A program made the translations under genes and the position numbers. The notes beneath the pieces were generated by a model, which was not told where the DNA came from, did not search any database, and worked only from the letters and a program-made list of their open reading frames with translations. From contig CAMJXZ010000021.1 of assembly GCA_946409855.1 (NCBI GenBank), positions 1 to 18,100 on the forward strand: a stretch of DNA of 18,100 nt, in the 5' to 3' direction. Source of the stretch: an uncultured Clostridia bacterium (GTDB lineage: Bacteria > Bacillota > Clostridia > Christensenellales > Aristaeellaceae). Position 1 is the first letter of the stretch; each line of letters begins with the position of its first letter. This document shows positions 1 to 8,278 of the stretch, piece after piece.

Positions 1-71
1 AGCAGATTGTGCTTCATGAGCAGATTCAGCCTGAAAATCGGGTTGGACAGCGCTTTCAGTCCTTTGATCAT
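1..71 (-). CDS. Start of a truncated gene, product not identifiable
   Basis: Only the first 23 codons lie in the window (begins MIKGLKALSNPIFRLNLL). An ATG at 69-71 is preceded by a perfect AGGAGG ribosome binding site (78-84 region), so a real start is well supported. It lies 25 bases downstream of the GT4 stop and continues the same operon. The visible part is basic and amphipathic with an Asn-Pro, loosely like the N-terminus of TupA-type ATP-grasp proteins of surface glycan clusters, but this is too short to assign. The rest lies outside the window. Confidence 0.7.
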   Translation of the reverse strand, partial: MIKGLKALSNPIFRLNLLMKHNL

Positions 72-96
72 AAATACAGCCTCCTGTGGTGGCGCG

Positions 97-1185
97 TTAC
101 GGATGAACGATGGATGTGATGAATTCTTCCCACTGGTCGATGATCAGCTTTTTGGAAAAGCTCTGTCCTTTATCCCGGGCCTTCTGACTCATGGATCGGG
201 CCAGGGAAGGGTTCCCCAGGATCTCGCAGACGGCGTTCGCCATTTTTTCGCTGTCGCCCTTGGGACAGATGATGCCGTTTACGTGATCGTCGATGATTAC
301 CCGGGCGCCGTCTCCGTCACAGTCGGTGGAAACGCAGGGCAGACCGAGCACCATCGCTTCCATCAGGGCGTTGGGAAGCCCTTCAAAATCGGAGGGGAGG
401 ACAAAGAGGGAAGCGTCTTTGATGTCGTCCTGGATGCGGTCGGAACGGCCTTTGAGGAATGCGCAGTTGCTCAGCCCAAGTTCCGCGATCAGTTTTTCCA
501 GCTCTTCCTTCTTTTCGCCCTCGCCGTAGATTTCCAGTGTATAGTCCGGAAATTTCTCGTGGACGGAGGCGAAAGCCCGGATCAGCACATCAAACCGCTT
601 TTGCCGGGAGAGCCTCCCGGAAGAAACAATCCGCTTTTCTTTTCCCGGCGCGCCGGCGGTATGGAAGAAGGCGTCGGATACCGGGTTCAAAATGACCCGC
701 CCGTGCCGCTGTACGCGCTCCGGATACCAGTGCATGGCTTTCGGCGTCTGGAAGACGCAGCCCTCGGCATGCGCGTAGAAGAATTTCGCCATCGCGGCCT
801 TCCCTTTGGTTTTGTAAGCGGTGGACGGGTCGATCCGGACGGAAATGATGTTCTTTGTCTTCAGGCCGAAGGTGGCGGCAATCGCCCGGTAGTTGACTTC
901 CTTGATGAAGGAGATCACCATGTCGATCTTCCGGGCTTTGCATTCTTTTCTCAGGAAGGCGACTCTGTGCAGCGTCCGCTGCCACGCCTTTCCCCGGCCG
1001 GCCTGGTAGGGGCCGTCGATATACAGATGCGCAACATCCGGATGAATCGCGTATTCGTTTGGGAACTGGTAATCGTTGACCAGCACAACGGCATGCCCGC
1101 GCGCGTGCAGCTCATTGACCAGAATGGACATGACGCGTTCGGCGCCGCCGTTGTTCATTTTGTTGGTGTAGCAAAGTATATTCAT
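97..1185 (-). CDS. GT4-family glycosyltransferase (retaining)
   Basis: Predicted 362-residue GT-B glycosyltransferase of family GT4 that would add a sugar from a nucleotide donor to a lipid-linked glycan at the inner face of the membrane. The N-terminal acceptor domain carries a glycine-rich NNGGAERV loop (residues 11-18). The C-terminal donor domain has the GRLSRQK donor-phosphate motif (R191, K196) and the retaining EX7E motif in FEGLPNALMEAM (E268 and E276), then STDCDG. I chose the ATG at 1183-1185 over the longer reading frame to 1278, because MNILCYTNK is the usual start of the family, an AGGACGG site precedes it, and the extension would overlap the upstream gene. It is a close relative of the GT4 genes at 2120-3190 and 5929-7029. 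The sugar transferred cannot be read from sequence. Confidence 0.93.
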   Translation of the reverse strand: MNILCYTNKMNNGGAERVMSILVNELHARGHAVVLVNDYQFPNEYAIHPDVAHLYIDGPYQAGRGKAWQRTLHRVAFLRKECKARKIDMVISFIKEVNYRAIAATFGLKTKNIISVRIDPSTAYKTKGKAAMAKFFYAHAEGCVFQTPKAMHWYPERVQRHGRVILNPVSDAFFHTAGAPGKEKRIVSSGRLSRQKRFDVLIRAFASVHEKFPDYTLEIYGEGEKKEELEKLIAELGLSNCAFLKGRSDRIQDDIKDASLFVLPSDFEGLPNALMEAMVLGLPCVSTDCDGDGARVIIDDHVNGIICPKGDSEKMANAVCEILGNPSLARSMSQKARDKGQSFSKKLIIDQWEEFITSIVHP

Positions 1186-1220
1186 AGCATCCCGTCCTGC
1201 GTTTTGTTGCCGGCAAAGCG

Positions 1221-2129
1221 TTACTGCTGATTCTTCACGATAGACAGATCGATCCAGTCGCCAAAGATGCGGTCCCATTTTTCAGGCTCAAAGGGGACCA
1301 TTCCGTCCCAGTGGGAGAAGGTCAGCTCTCCGAAATAAATCTGCCCGTTGACCTCGTAAAAATCCACCCGCAGCTGGGGGATTCCCTGGGAGAGGATGCC
1401 GGCGAGTTCCTTCATCTTTTCGAATGTGGCCGGTTTGGCGGGGGGAACTTTGGCGTTTTCGTGCCCGTTGCGGATGTCCAGGTGGTTGAAATCCATGTCG
1501 AAGAAGTCAAACTTGGTTTCTTCTCCCTGCTTCTGCCGGTCGGTGGCGATGAACAAAGCCCTGGGGACGCCGTTGAAGCAGAAGAATTTGTAGTCCCGCA
1601 GCTCGGCCGTTTCCTTGTCTTCCATGAAAGCCTCGGCGATGATGCGCGGCTTCACATCCTTGTAGGGCCATTCCCGGCCGTGCCAGTAATAGTTTTTGGA
1701 CAGCGAACGGGTCAGCTTTTCTCTGGCGGCGGGGATGTCAAACGTGCTTTTGTCCCTGCAGATGGAGATGCTGCCGCCGTCGTGGGTCCCTTTGAGGACA
1801 AACTGGTCCGGCAGCCGGTCAAAGTCGATCTCGTCAAACGATTCCCATACCCCGTAGGTCGGGATGATGTATTCCCGGCCGATTTTTTCGGCTACCAGCT
1901 CCTTTGCCTCGTATTTATCCACCATTTTGGTGTAAATCGGCTTGCGGTCATGGAGCTTGAGCCAGTTGACCTTTTCATTGTACGTTTTGGGATCCTTCAG
2001 ATCCGGAAATTTCCCGAAAGCCCATCTGTACTTGAATTTGATATACATCTCGTCCGGGATCAGCCGGGAAGACTTACGGATGACGTCTTTGATGGATTCG
2101 GATTTGCTGATGAAGCTTTTTATCGACAT
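1221..2129 (-). CDS. TupA-like ATP-grasp protein
   Basis: Predicted 302-residue protein of the TupA-like ATP-grasp family, named after a teichuronopeptide biosynthesis protein and common in Firmicutes and Bacteroidetes surface glycan clusters. Family hallmarks visible: the TYNEKVNWLKLHDRKP block (49-64), the nucleotide-binding lysine in VLKGTHDGG (K113), REWPYKDVKPRIIAE (152-166), RDYKFF (178-183), the acidic RVDFY (254-258) and GELTF (E268) that would hold magnesium. ATP-grasp enzymes normally join a carboxylate to an amine through an acyl-phosphate, so attachment of an amino acid or acyl group to the glycan is plausible; the true substrate is not known. The start at 2127-2129 has a GGAGGA site at good spacing and overlaps the upstream GT4 stop by 10 bases, which suggests translational coupling. 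Confidence 0.88.
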   Translation of the reverse strand: MSIKSFISKSESIKDVIRKSSRLIPDEMYIKFKYRWAFGKFPDLKDPKTYNEKVNWLKLHDRKPIYTKMVDKYEAKELVAEKIGREYIIPTYGVWESFDEIDFDRLPDQFVLKGTHDGGSISICRDKSTFDIPAAREKLTRSLSKNYYWHGREWPYKDVKPRIIAEAFMEDKETAELRDYKFFCFNGVPRALFIATDRQKQGEETKFDFFDMDFNHLDIRNGHENAKVPPAKPATFEKMKELAGILSQGIPQLRVDFYEVNGQIYFGELTFSHWDGMVPFEPEKWDRIFGDWIDLSIVKNQQ

Positions 2130-3190
2130 ATGATTTCCTCCAAGGCTTTCTGCCACTGAATACACACATGTTCGGAACCGAATTTATTCCGGGCGCTCAC
2201 CCGGGCTTCATGGGCCATTCTCTGCGCTTCGTCCCGGTTATCCAGCATCGCGCAGAACGCCCCGGCCATCGCGGCCTCGTCGTTTTTCGGCACGATGATC
2301 CCGTCCTGCCCGTCGGTGATGATTTCGTCCGCTCCGGTGCAGTCGGTGGAAATACAGGGCAGGCCCATCATCATGGCTTCGATCAGCGCGTTGGACAGCC
2401 CCTCATAGTTGGATGAAAGGACAAACAGCGAAGCGTCGGCGATCTGTTCATGGACATTATTGACATTGCCCCGAAGGAAAACACGCTCGTTTAATCCCAG
2501 GGTGTCAATCAAATCCTGCAGTTCTTTTTCCAGGTTCCCTCTGCCGTACAGCTCCAAGGTGTAATCCGGATGTGTTTTGGCGGTTTCCGCAAACGCGTGA
2601 ATCAGCAGCTGCTGATTTTTCTGGCGAACGAGTCTTCCGACGGACACGATGCGCCTGCTGTTGTTTTGCGCGGCACATGTGCTTACGGTGACAGGGTTTG
2701 GGATGATCACGCTCTTGTTCCGGATCTTCTCCGGGAAATAGTCCCGGGCTGTTTTTGTCTGGAAGATGGTGAGCGTTGATCTGGCGTAAGCCCACTGCAC
2801 CAGTTTTTTCTCCAGGCTTGAGCGGCCGACGGCCGGGTCATTCCTTTCCGACGGGACAAAAGGCACGCGCATGCCCAGCAGGGCGGCGGACGTGAGAATA
2901 TTGATGGTCATCATGAAGGAAACGACGACGTCCGGCCGGATCCGGCGGACTGTGCTCCTGGTTTTGAAGATCAGCCGGGGGGTGTCCAGAATCTGCTTTC
3001 TGTCGGACCGGGAAAGATCGATCACATGGATTCTGGGATCCAGCGGGTATTCACAGCCGCTGAACAGCAGCTGCAGGATCGTTACATCCCAGCCGTTTTC
3101 CGCCAGGTAGTTGCTGATCACCGAGATAACCCGCTCGGCCCCGCCCCGCATCATGGAGCCGGTGACAAAAACGATTTTTTTGCTGCTCAT
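2120..3190 (-). CDS. GT4-family glycosyltransferase (retaining)
   Basis: Predicted 356-residue GT-B enzyme. It shows the glycine-rich GSMMRGGAERV loop (11-21), a conserved SERNDPA segment (114-120), the donor-binding GRLVRQK motif (R186, K191) and the EX7E pair in YEGLSNALIEAM (E263, E271), followed by STDCTGADEI. Its C-terminal half (QK...DYTLELYG, DASLFVL, GLPCISTD) is strikingly similar to the neighbouring GT4 at 97-1185, so the two look like diverged duplicates with probably different acceptors. An AGGAAC site lies just upstream of the start, and the gene begins 24 bases after the stop of the CDP-alditol phosphotransferase. No membrane segment is evident; it would act at the cytoplasmic face on the lipid-linked intermediate. 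Confidence 0.93.
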   Translation of the reverse strand: MSSKKIVFVTGSMMRGGAERVISVISNYLAENGWDVTILQLLFSGCEYPLDPRIHVIDLSRSDRKQILDTPRLIFKTRSTVRRIRPDVVVSFMMTINILTSAALLGMRVPFVPSERNDPAVGRSSLEKKLVQWAYARSTLTIFQTKTARDYFPEKIRNKSVIIPNPVTVSTCAAQNNSRRIVSVGRLVRQKNQQLLIHAFAETAKTHPDYTLELYGRGNLEKELQDLIDTLGLNERVFLRGNVNNVHEQIADASLFVLSSNYEGLSNALIEAMMMGLPCISTDCTGADEIITDGQDGIIVPKNDEAAMAGAFCAMLDNRDEAQRMAHEARVSARNKFGSEHVCIQWQKALEEIICR

Positions 3191-3214
3191 CTGTTCCTCA
3201 CTTATACGATACGC

Positions 3215-4345
3215 TCAGCGCGCCGCCCGGTAAGCGCTGTCGATCCGCCGGCACACGGCCTCGGCCGCAGCCCCGGATTCCTGAATGTGAAAGAAATCGG
3301 CGACCTCCCGGCAGTTCTTCTGGTAGCCGCCATCGGAGGTGTCGCTGATGATTTGGATCAGCTGGTCCATGTTCTCCGCGATCAGAAAACGGGCGTCTTT
3401 GGGGTCGATGCTGAAATCCCGGCAGTTTTTCACATACTCCTCTTTGTCGAAGATAGCCAGAATGACGCCTTTTCCGGTGATGACAAAATCTCCGGCGCAG
3501 GATGAGTAATCCGTAATCAGGAGATCGCTGATCAGCATCAGATCGGCCATGTCGGGATAGGCGCTTACATTCATGATATCATTTTGACTGCCGACATTCA
3601 AGCCTTTTGAGGAAGCGTGTGCCCGTGCCAGGCATTTCCAGGAATGCCCGTCCTGTTTCAGCGCATCCAGGACGCGTGGGAGATCGATCACTTCCTGCTT
3701 GTTTTTCTGCCCGTCCCGGAATGTGGGCGCGTACAGCAGCAGTTTTTCATCGCCCAGCCCGAGGCGGTTTCTGATGACCTTTTTTTCCTCTTCGCTGTTC
3801 TGCAGAAGCTTATCGTTTCTCGGCGTGCCGGCCTTCAGCACCTCCCCCTTGTAGCGGAAGGCGGACCGGAACTGCTGTTCGCCGGCGTCCGAGCCGGCGA
3901 CGCACAGATCGGTTACTTTGTCGTCAATCAGAATGCCGCTTTTCTTGTTCCCGTATCCGGGCACATCGTACAGGACCTTTTTAAAAGGCCGGTCGCCGTG
4001 CCACGTCTGGACGAAAAACTGCCCTTTTCTTTTCGCGAAGGTAGAGGTAATGCCTTCATTGGTTACATAGCAGCATGAAGTGGCCAGTTCCTGATAAAAG
4101 GAGAACCGTCCTTCCATCTTCTTTTTCTCCACGTAATCGGGAACCAGGGAATACGGGTCTTCTTCGGAGCGAAGGCGCCATACAAGCCGATAGTCCGGAT
4201 ACAGCTGGTGCATTTTTTCGCATACGGCCCGGGGATTGTCGGAATACTGTCTTCCGCTGAAACTGGAGAACAGGATCTTTTTTTCCATGGGATGGAACAG
4301 GCCATACAGCCTGGTATATGCCCGGTAAACCCAGTCGGTGTTCAT
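3215..4345 (-). CDS. CDP-glycerol (alditol) phosphotransferase, TagB/TagF type
   Basis: Predicted 376-residue member of the CDP-glycerol:poly(glycerophosphate) glycerophosphotransferase family, which transfers an alditol phosphate from a CDP-alditol onto a glycan or teichoic acid acceptor. Visible landmarks: SSFSGRQYSDNPRAV (27-41), catalytic-type histidine in WHGDRPFKK (H116), GTPRND (173-178), YAPTFR (205-210), RAHASS (H243) and LITDYSS (276-282). The length matches single-domain TagB-like proteins rather than full-length TagF. The usual hydrophobic-Pro after WHG (WHGTPLKK in many members) is here WHGDRPFKK, a noticeable deviation. AAGGAGGAG precedes the ATG. The likely donor is the product of the fusion enzyme at 7089-8264; glycerol, ribitol or another alditol cannot be told apart here. 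Confidence 0.9.
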   Translation of the reverse strand: MNTDWVYRAYTRLYGLFHPMEKKILFSSFSGRQYSDNPRAVCEKMHQLYPDYRLVWRLRSEEDPYSLVPDYVEKKKMEGRFSFYQELATSCCYVTNEGITSTFAKRKGQFFVQTWHGDRPFKKVLYDVPGYGNKKSGILIDDKVTDLCVAGSDAGEQQFRSAFRYKGEVLKAGTPRNDKLLQNSEEEKKVIRNRLGLGDEKLLLYAPTFRDGQKNKQEVIDLPRVLDALKQDGHSWKCLARAHASSKGLNVGSQNDIMNVSAYPDMADLMLISDLLITDYSSCAGDFVITGKGVILAIFDKEEYVKNCRDFSIDPKDARFLIAENMDQLIQIISDTSDGGYQKNCREVADFFHIQESGAAAEAVCRRIDSAYRAAR

Positions 4346-4359
4346 AAAGCTCCTCCTTT

Positions 4360-5886
4360 TCAGCGCCTGAACAGATGGGTGCCCATCCGGCGAACCAGCC
4401 GGGTGGAAGAAAAGAGGTCATTTCTGTAGAAGATCAGGGCCATGATGACGGTGATTGCCAGGGCAATGATGAACACAATAGCGGCCATGACCAGCCACCC
4501 GGCCCAGCCGGACAAAGACAGACCGGACACCCAGGTGATGACGGGCAGGGACGCCGCGACGATCAGGGCCGCGCAGACGATCAGCCACAGGAAGCGCCGG
4601 ACGACTTCAAAAATGCTCCTGTGGAAGATGTTTTTGGAAACGTACCAGGAATACTGGCTGGTCCGGAAAATGTTGGCGGCAAGCGTTCCGATGATGACGC
4701 CGTTCAAACCGATCAGGCTGACCAGGGAAAGAGAAATGACGATGTTGAGCACCGCTTCCATGGCGGCGCCGTTCTTTGTTTCTTTATATTTTCCGGCTGC
4801 CTGGACCATGGTCACATACGGATTCCGGATGCAGAACATCGCCTCCGTGACGGTGACAAGGATGGCGAAATCCAGCAGCAGATAGTTGGTATCATGGACG
4901 CCCCGGGTATACTGTTTGACAAAGGGGAGAATCAGCAGGCCCACGCAGCTGAAGACGACCACCACGAAGGAGAACATCAGGAATTCATAAGTCCGGAAAT
5001 TCTTCTTTGCGGTATCATATTCGCCCTTGGCCCACATGTTGCCGAAAGCGGCTTCCAGCCCGCTGGTAAAAACGGTCATGATGGTTTTGATCCTGCCCAC
5101 CACGATGTAGTAGATATGGTAGACGGAGATGACCTTCGCGTCCAGAAAGAGGGTGAGGATGACCAGGTCGGTATTGTTGTGAATGATATTGGCGATGGAA
5201 TGGAAAGCGACGGCGCCTCTTTGCTGGATGGCGGAATCATCCGGTTCGCAGTCCCGGACAAGCTGATACTTTTTCCTGCAGTACAGCCCCATGCCGACGG
5301 GCAGAAGGGCATACGCGACGGCGCTCCCGAGCTTGACGACGAAAATATTGGCGCCGAGCCGGATGAACACGGCGACGAGGATGGTGTTCAGGATGGTGGT
5401 GAAAATATGAATGCCGGAACGGACGTATTCCCGCTGGTCCGCCGTGATCAGCGTTGAATAGGTAATGCCGAAAAAATACTCGGCAAAAGTGCTGATGCTG
5501 ACGATCAGGATGATCAGCGTGCAGTCATACCAGGGCAGATTGTTGTGGGAAATCAGCGGATACAGAAAGCTCAGCGCCACCGCGTACAGCGCGATGACGA
5601 TGCTGACCTTGCGCATGTAGATTTCGGTCGCTTTGATGATTCTGCTGGTGCCGAGTTTATCGTTTTTGGCCAGGGTTTTGTACAGGGCGACCCGCGTGGA
5701 GCCGGAGATGCCCAGCCGCAGCACGGATACCAGGCTCAGAAACTGGGTCGCCGAAGAAGTGACGCCGTTGTAGGTAGAGCCGAAGGTGCTGAGAATCAGC
5801 CGGGGCGTAATCAGGCCGCAGACCAGCGCGACGATCTGGTACGCCATGGAAATGACGATGTTGAGCATCGCCTTTTTTGATCTCAT
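4360..5886 (-). CDS. Wzx-like polysaccharide flippase (MOP superfamily)
   Basis: Predicted 508-residue polytopic membrane protein. By eye there are about 12 to 14 hydrophobic spans (for example near 10-33, 92-112, 121-141, 160-177, 181-202, 303-323, 335-350, 376-400, 432-453, 463-486), the layout of MOP-superfamily O-unit flippases. The N-terminus with TPRLILSTFGSTYNG (27-41) is typical of Firmicutes oligosaccharide flippases. It would turn the undecaprenyl-linked unit from the inner to the outer leaflet. Its presence argues for a Wzx-type export route rather than an ABC-type (TagGH) exporter. GGAAGGAAG lies upstream of the ATG. The 42-base gap to the preceding GT4 shows no promoter or terminator that I can see. 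Confidence 0.92.
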   Translation of the reverse strand: MRSKKAMLNIVISMAYQIVALVCGLITPRLILSTFGSTYNGVTSSATQFLSLVSVLRLGISGSTRVALYKTLAKNDKLGTSRIIKATEIYMRKVSIVIALYAVALSFLYPLISHNNLPWYDCTLIILIVSISTFAEYFFGITYSTLITADQREYVRSGIHIFTTILNTILVAVFIRLGANIFVVKLGSAVAYALLPVGMGLYCRKKYQLVRDCEPDDSAIQQRGAVAFHSIANIIHNNTDLVILTLFLDAKVISVYHIYYIVVGRIKTIMTVFTSGLEAAFGNMWAKGEYDTAKKNFRTYEFLMFSFVVVVFSCVGLLILPFVKQYTRGVHDTNYLLLDFAILVTVTEAMFCIRNPYVTMVQAAGKYKETKNGAAMEAVLNIVISLSLVSLIGLNGVIIGTLAANIFRTSQYSWYVSKNIFHRSIFEVVRRFLWLIVCAALIVAASLPVITWVSGLSLSGWAGWLVMAAIVFIIALAITVIMALIFYRNDLFSSTRLVRRMGTHLFRR

Positions 5887-5928
5887 AAAGTGACTTCCTT
5901 CCGAATGCAGAAAATGACGAAAGCGAAA

Positions 5929-7029
5929 TTACCGGCAAAGCTTTTGGATCAGCGCCGCCAGCTTTTCTTTGGAGTTTGTTTCCCCGCAGTAATCCAGAAT
6001 GAATTCCATGGCCGCCCGGCCGATACGGCCCGCTTGATCGGCGGAAAGCTGTACCGCGCGGCAAATCGATTCACTGAAACTTTCCATACTGCCCGTTGAC
6101 GCCAGGAAACCGGTCGCCCCGTCCCGGATCATATCCTTGGGGCCGGTCCTGCAGTCGGTCGAAATGCAGACAAGCCCTGTGGCCATTGCTTCCGCTAGCG
6201 CGTTGGGCATTCCCTCAAAATTGGACGACATCAGAAAAGCGTCGTACTCCGGCAGCCGTTCCTCCAGGTGATCCGCCCTCCCTTTCAGATGGATGCGGTC
6301 CTGCATATTCAGTTCGTCGATCTTTTTCTGCAAAAGAGAAACGTACTGTTCGGACCCAAGCCCGTAAACGTCCAGCGACAGAGAAAACCCGGTCTTTTCC
6401 GAAGCCTTTTTCACGGCTTCGAACATCATTTGATAATTCTTCTGGTCCGTCAGCCGGCCGGCGGCGGCAAAGCTTCTGATCGGTTCCCGGTATTCTTTCT
6501 TTTTGTTGTGAAGATATGCGGCGGATAACGGATTGGGGATGGTGCAGCACTTTTTCCGGACGGAAGCGCTGAAAAACTCTCCCTGCTCCTCCGTCTGCAG
6601 GATGACCGCGTCGCTTGTCGCAAAGCACCTGCGCCACAGAAAGCCCTGCATCTTGTTTTTGATGCCGGCATGCCACGGGCTGATGCGGATGGTTTCGATT
6701 CGCCGGATCCCGGTCCAGAGATTGGCGAACATCATGCTGATCTGCATGCCGGGAAGAAAACTGATGAGCACATCCGGACGGATCGCTTTCAGTTGTTTGC
6801 GAAGCGCCAGGATCCGTTTGAACGGGGGAATATGTTTGTATTGCTCATAGCGGTCGACGACGCTGTGCATCTGAACGGCGTCGGAAATGACGTACTCGTT
6901 TTCGCCGCGCCCGTAGATGAGGATGTGGGTGTCAAAGCCCGCTTCAGCCAGCTGCCTGGACCAGACGGAAACGACCCGTTCCGCCCCTCCGCCGAAAAGC
7001 TGGCCGATACAGAATAATACTTTGCTCAT
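5929..7029 (-). CDS. GT4-family glycosyltransferase (retaining)
   Basis: Predicted 366-residue GT-B glycosyltransferase. N-terminal glycine-rich loop GQLFGGGAERVVSVW (9-23), donor-site GRLTDQK (R192, K197), and EX7E in FEGMPNALAEAM (E272, E280), followed by CISTDCRTGPKD. The start chosen at 7027-7029 gives MSKVLFCIGQ, the standard N-terminus; the in-frame extension to 7080 adds 17 residues with no family resemblance and would cross the upstream fusion gene's stop. The upstream sequence GGGGGCTGTTC gives a G-rich though imperfect ribosome binding site. The gene belongs to the same paralogous group as those at 97-1185 and 2120-3190. The specific sugar is unknown. Confidence 0.92.
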   Translation of the reverse strand: MSKVLFCIGQLFGGGAERVVSVWSRQLAEAGFDTHILIYGRGENEYVISDAVQMHSVVDRYEQYKHIPPFKRILALRKQLKAIRPDVLISFLPGMQISMMFANLWTGIRRIETIRISPWHAGIKNKMQGFLWRRCFATSDAVILQTEEQGEFFSASVRKKCCTIPNPLSAAYLHNKKKEYREPIRSFAAAGRLTDQKNYQMMFEAVKKASEKTGFSLSLDVYGLGSEQYVSLLQKKIDELNMQDRIHLKGRADHLEERLPEYDAFLMSSNFEGMPNALAEAMATGLVCISTDCRTGPKDMIRDGATGFLASTGSMESFSESICRAVQLSADQAGRIGRAAMEFILDYCGETNSKEKLAALIQKLCR

Positions 7030-7088
7030 GAACAGCCCCCGTTTGAAAATCGGATGGAAATAAATGACAGCGCGCGGCAAGGCGCCGG

Positions 7089-8264
7089 TTATTTCTGTTT
7101 GTCAGAGGATATATCCCCGGTCTTCATCTGAATCGTTTTCCGGATGTACGTGGAACTTGTGCTTTGCGTGTACGGGAAATAAATGATTTCCACGCCTTTG
7201 TCCCTGAAGTATTCCTCGTAGCGGTTGAAGCGTTCCGTCCCCTTGTAGTCGGAACCGACAAACAGCCGGTCATAGTGCCACAGATCCCAGGCGTCGGAAT
7301 CCTCCACGCAGGCGTCCACGACTTTGTCGACGTACCTGCAGGACGCGATCATCTGTTTGCGTTCCTCAAAGGGAATAAAAGTTTCCTTGCCTTTCCAGGC
7401 GCCGCTGTCGTGCACGCCGACGATCAGGTAATCACATTGTTTCCTGGCCCGGCGGAGCAGGTTGAGATGGCCGACGTGGAACAGGTCGAACGTTCCCGAA
7501 AGAAAACCGATGATGACCCGGCGGTGATTGTCCAGCCGTCCGGAATCCTTTTTGTATTGGGCGCTGTGCAGACCGTACTCGTGCGGGTCCTGATGATAGC
7601 GTTCCAGCACTGCCCGGTACGTTTCATCGTATTGGGGGATAAACAGCGGGTCGGCCGAAAGCAGGTGCTCTGTGATATCCCCGGCCAGCCCGGCGAGAAG
7701 CTCCGGCCGGTTCTGCCCGCCGTAGAAGCGGGAGCCCTTGAAGGAAGCGGGGGAGACATTCAGAATCCGGTTCGGGGAGCCGTGCAGTTCCAGCTCGATA
7801 TTCACGCTTTCGATGAAGCGGCAGACGGCGGCCTTTGACGCGGCGTAAACAGCCATGCAGGGAGAGGACATCAGCCCGGCGATGGACCCCATGACCCCGC
7901 AGAAAAACCTTTCCTTTCCGAGAATGCGGTCGTAGAATACGCGGAGAATCTGCAGGGTGGCGGTCGCGTTGACGGTCATCATGTTTCTGATTTCCGCCGG
8001 GTGAATATATTCAAAATCCGCCACGCGGCCAAAGCCCGCGGTGATCATCAGCAGATTGATATCCGGATCTTCAGCGCAGCCGCAGATCAGTTCCTCGTCC
8101 GGAAACATCAGATCAAAAGGATGATAAGTAAACTGTCCCTCCGGAAGCGCTCCGCTTTGCGGTTCTGCCCGGTCCAGTATGACGGCGTGATATCCCCTGC
8201 CGATCAGATGATTGGCAATGGCAAGACCGATGCCGTTGCTTCCGCCAATAACAAGTGCCTTCAT
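7089..8264 (-). CDS. SDR oxidoreductase fused to TagD-like cytidylyltransferase
   Basis: One uninterrupted 391-residue reading frame with two enzyme domains. Residues 1 to about 240 form a short-chain dehydrogenase/reductase: nucleotide loop GGSNGIG (7-13), TAGFG (75-79), and the catalytic set S127 (GSIAG), Y140 and K144 (YAASK). Residues about 249-380 form a nucleotidyltransferase like glycerol-3-phosphate cytidylyltransferase: GTFDLFHVGH (257-266, the HxGH motif at H263/H266), KGKETFIPFEERKQMI, RYVDKVV (310-316), and STSSTYIRK at the end. The likely role is reduction of a keto-sugar phosphate followed by activation with CTP, giving a CDP-alditol for the two phosphotransferases in the same operon. 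H. influenzae Bcs1-type enzymes do this for CDP-ribitol, but with an IspD-like domain and the opposite domain order. GGAG lies upstream of the start at 8262-8264. The substrate is inferred, not shown. Confidence 0.9.
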   Translation of the reverse strand: MKALVIGGSNGIGLAIANHLIGRGYHAVILDRAEPQSGALPEGQFTYHPFDLMFPDEELICGCAEDPDINLLMITAGFGRVADFEYIHPAEIRNMMTVNATATLQILRVFYDRILGKERFFCGVMGSIAGLMSSPCMAVYAASKAAVCRFIESVNIELELHGSPNRILNVSPASFKGSRFYGGQNRPELLAGLAGDITEHLLSADPLFIPQYDETYRAVLERYHQDPHEYGLHSAQYKKDSGRLDNHRRVIIGFLSGTFDLFHVGHLNLLRRARKQCDYLIVGVHDSGAWKGKETFIPFEERKQMIASCRYVDKVVDACVEDSDAWDLWHYDRLFVGSDYKGTERFNRYEEYFRDKGVEIIYFPYTQSTSSTYIRKTIQMKTGDISSDKQK

Positions 8265-8278
8265 AATATACAACTCCT

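Noticed and set aside
7..1230. Long plus-strand reading frame opposite the first GT4
   Set aside because: It mirrors a clear GT4 gene with intact motifs, has no ribosome binding site, and its protein shows no family resemblance; long antisense frames are expected in this GC-rich codon usage.
4375..5457. Plus-strand frame rich in Asp, Gly and His
   Set aside because: It is the antisense of a hydrophobic membrane protein (the flippase), which naturally gives such a composition.
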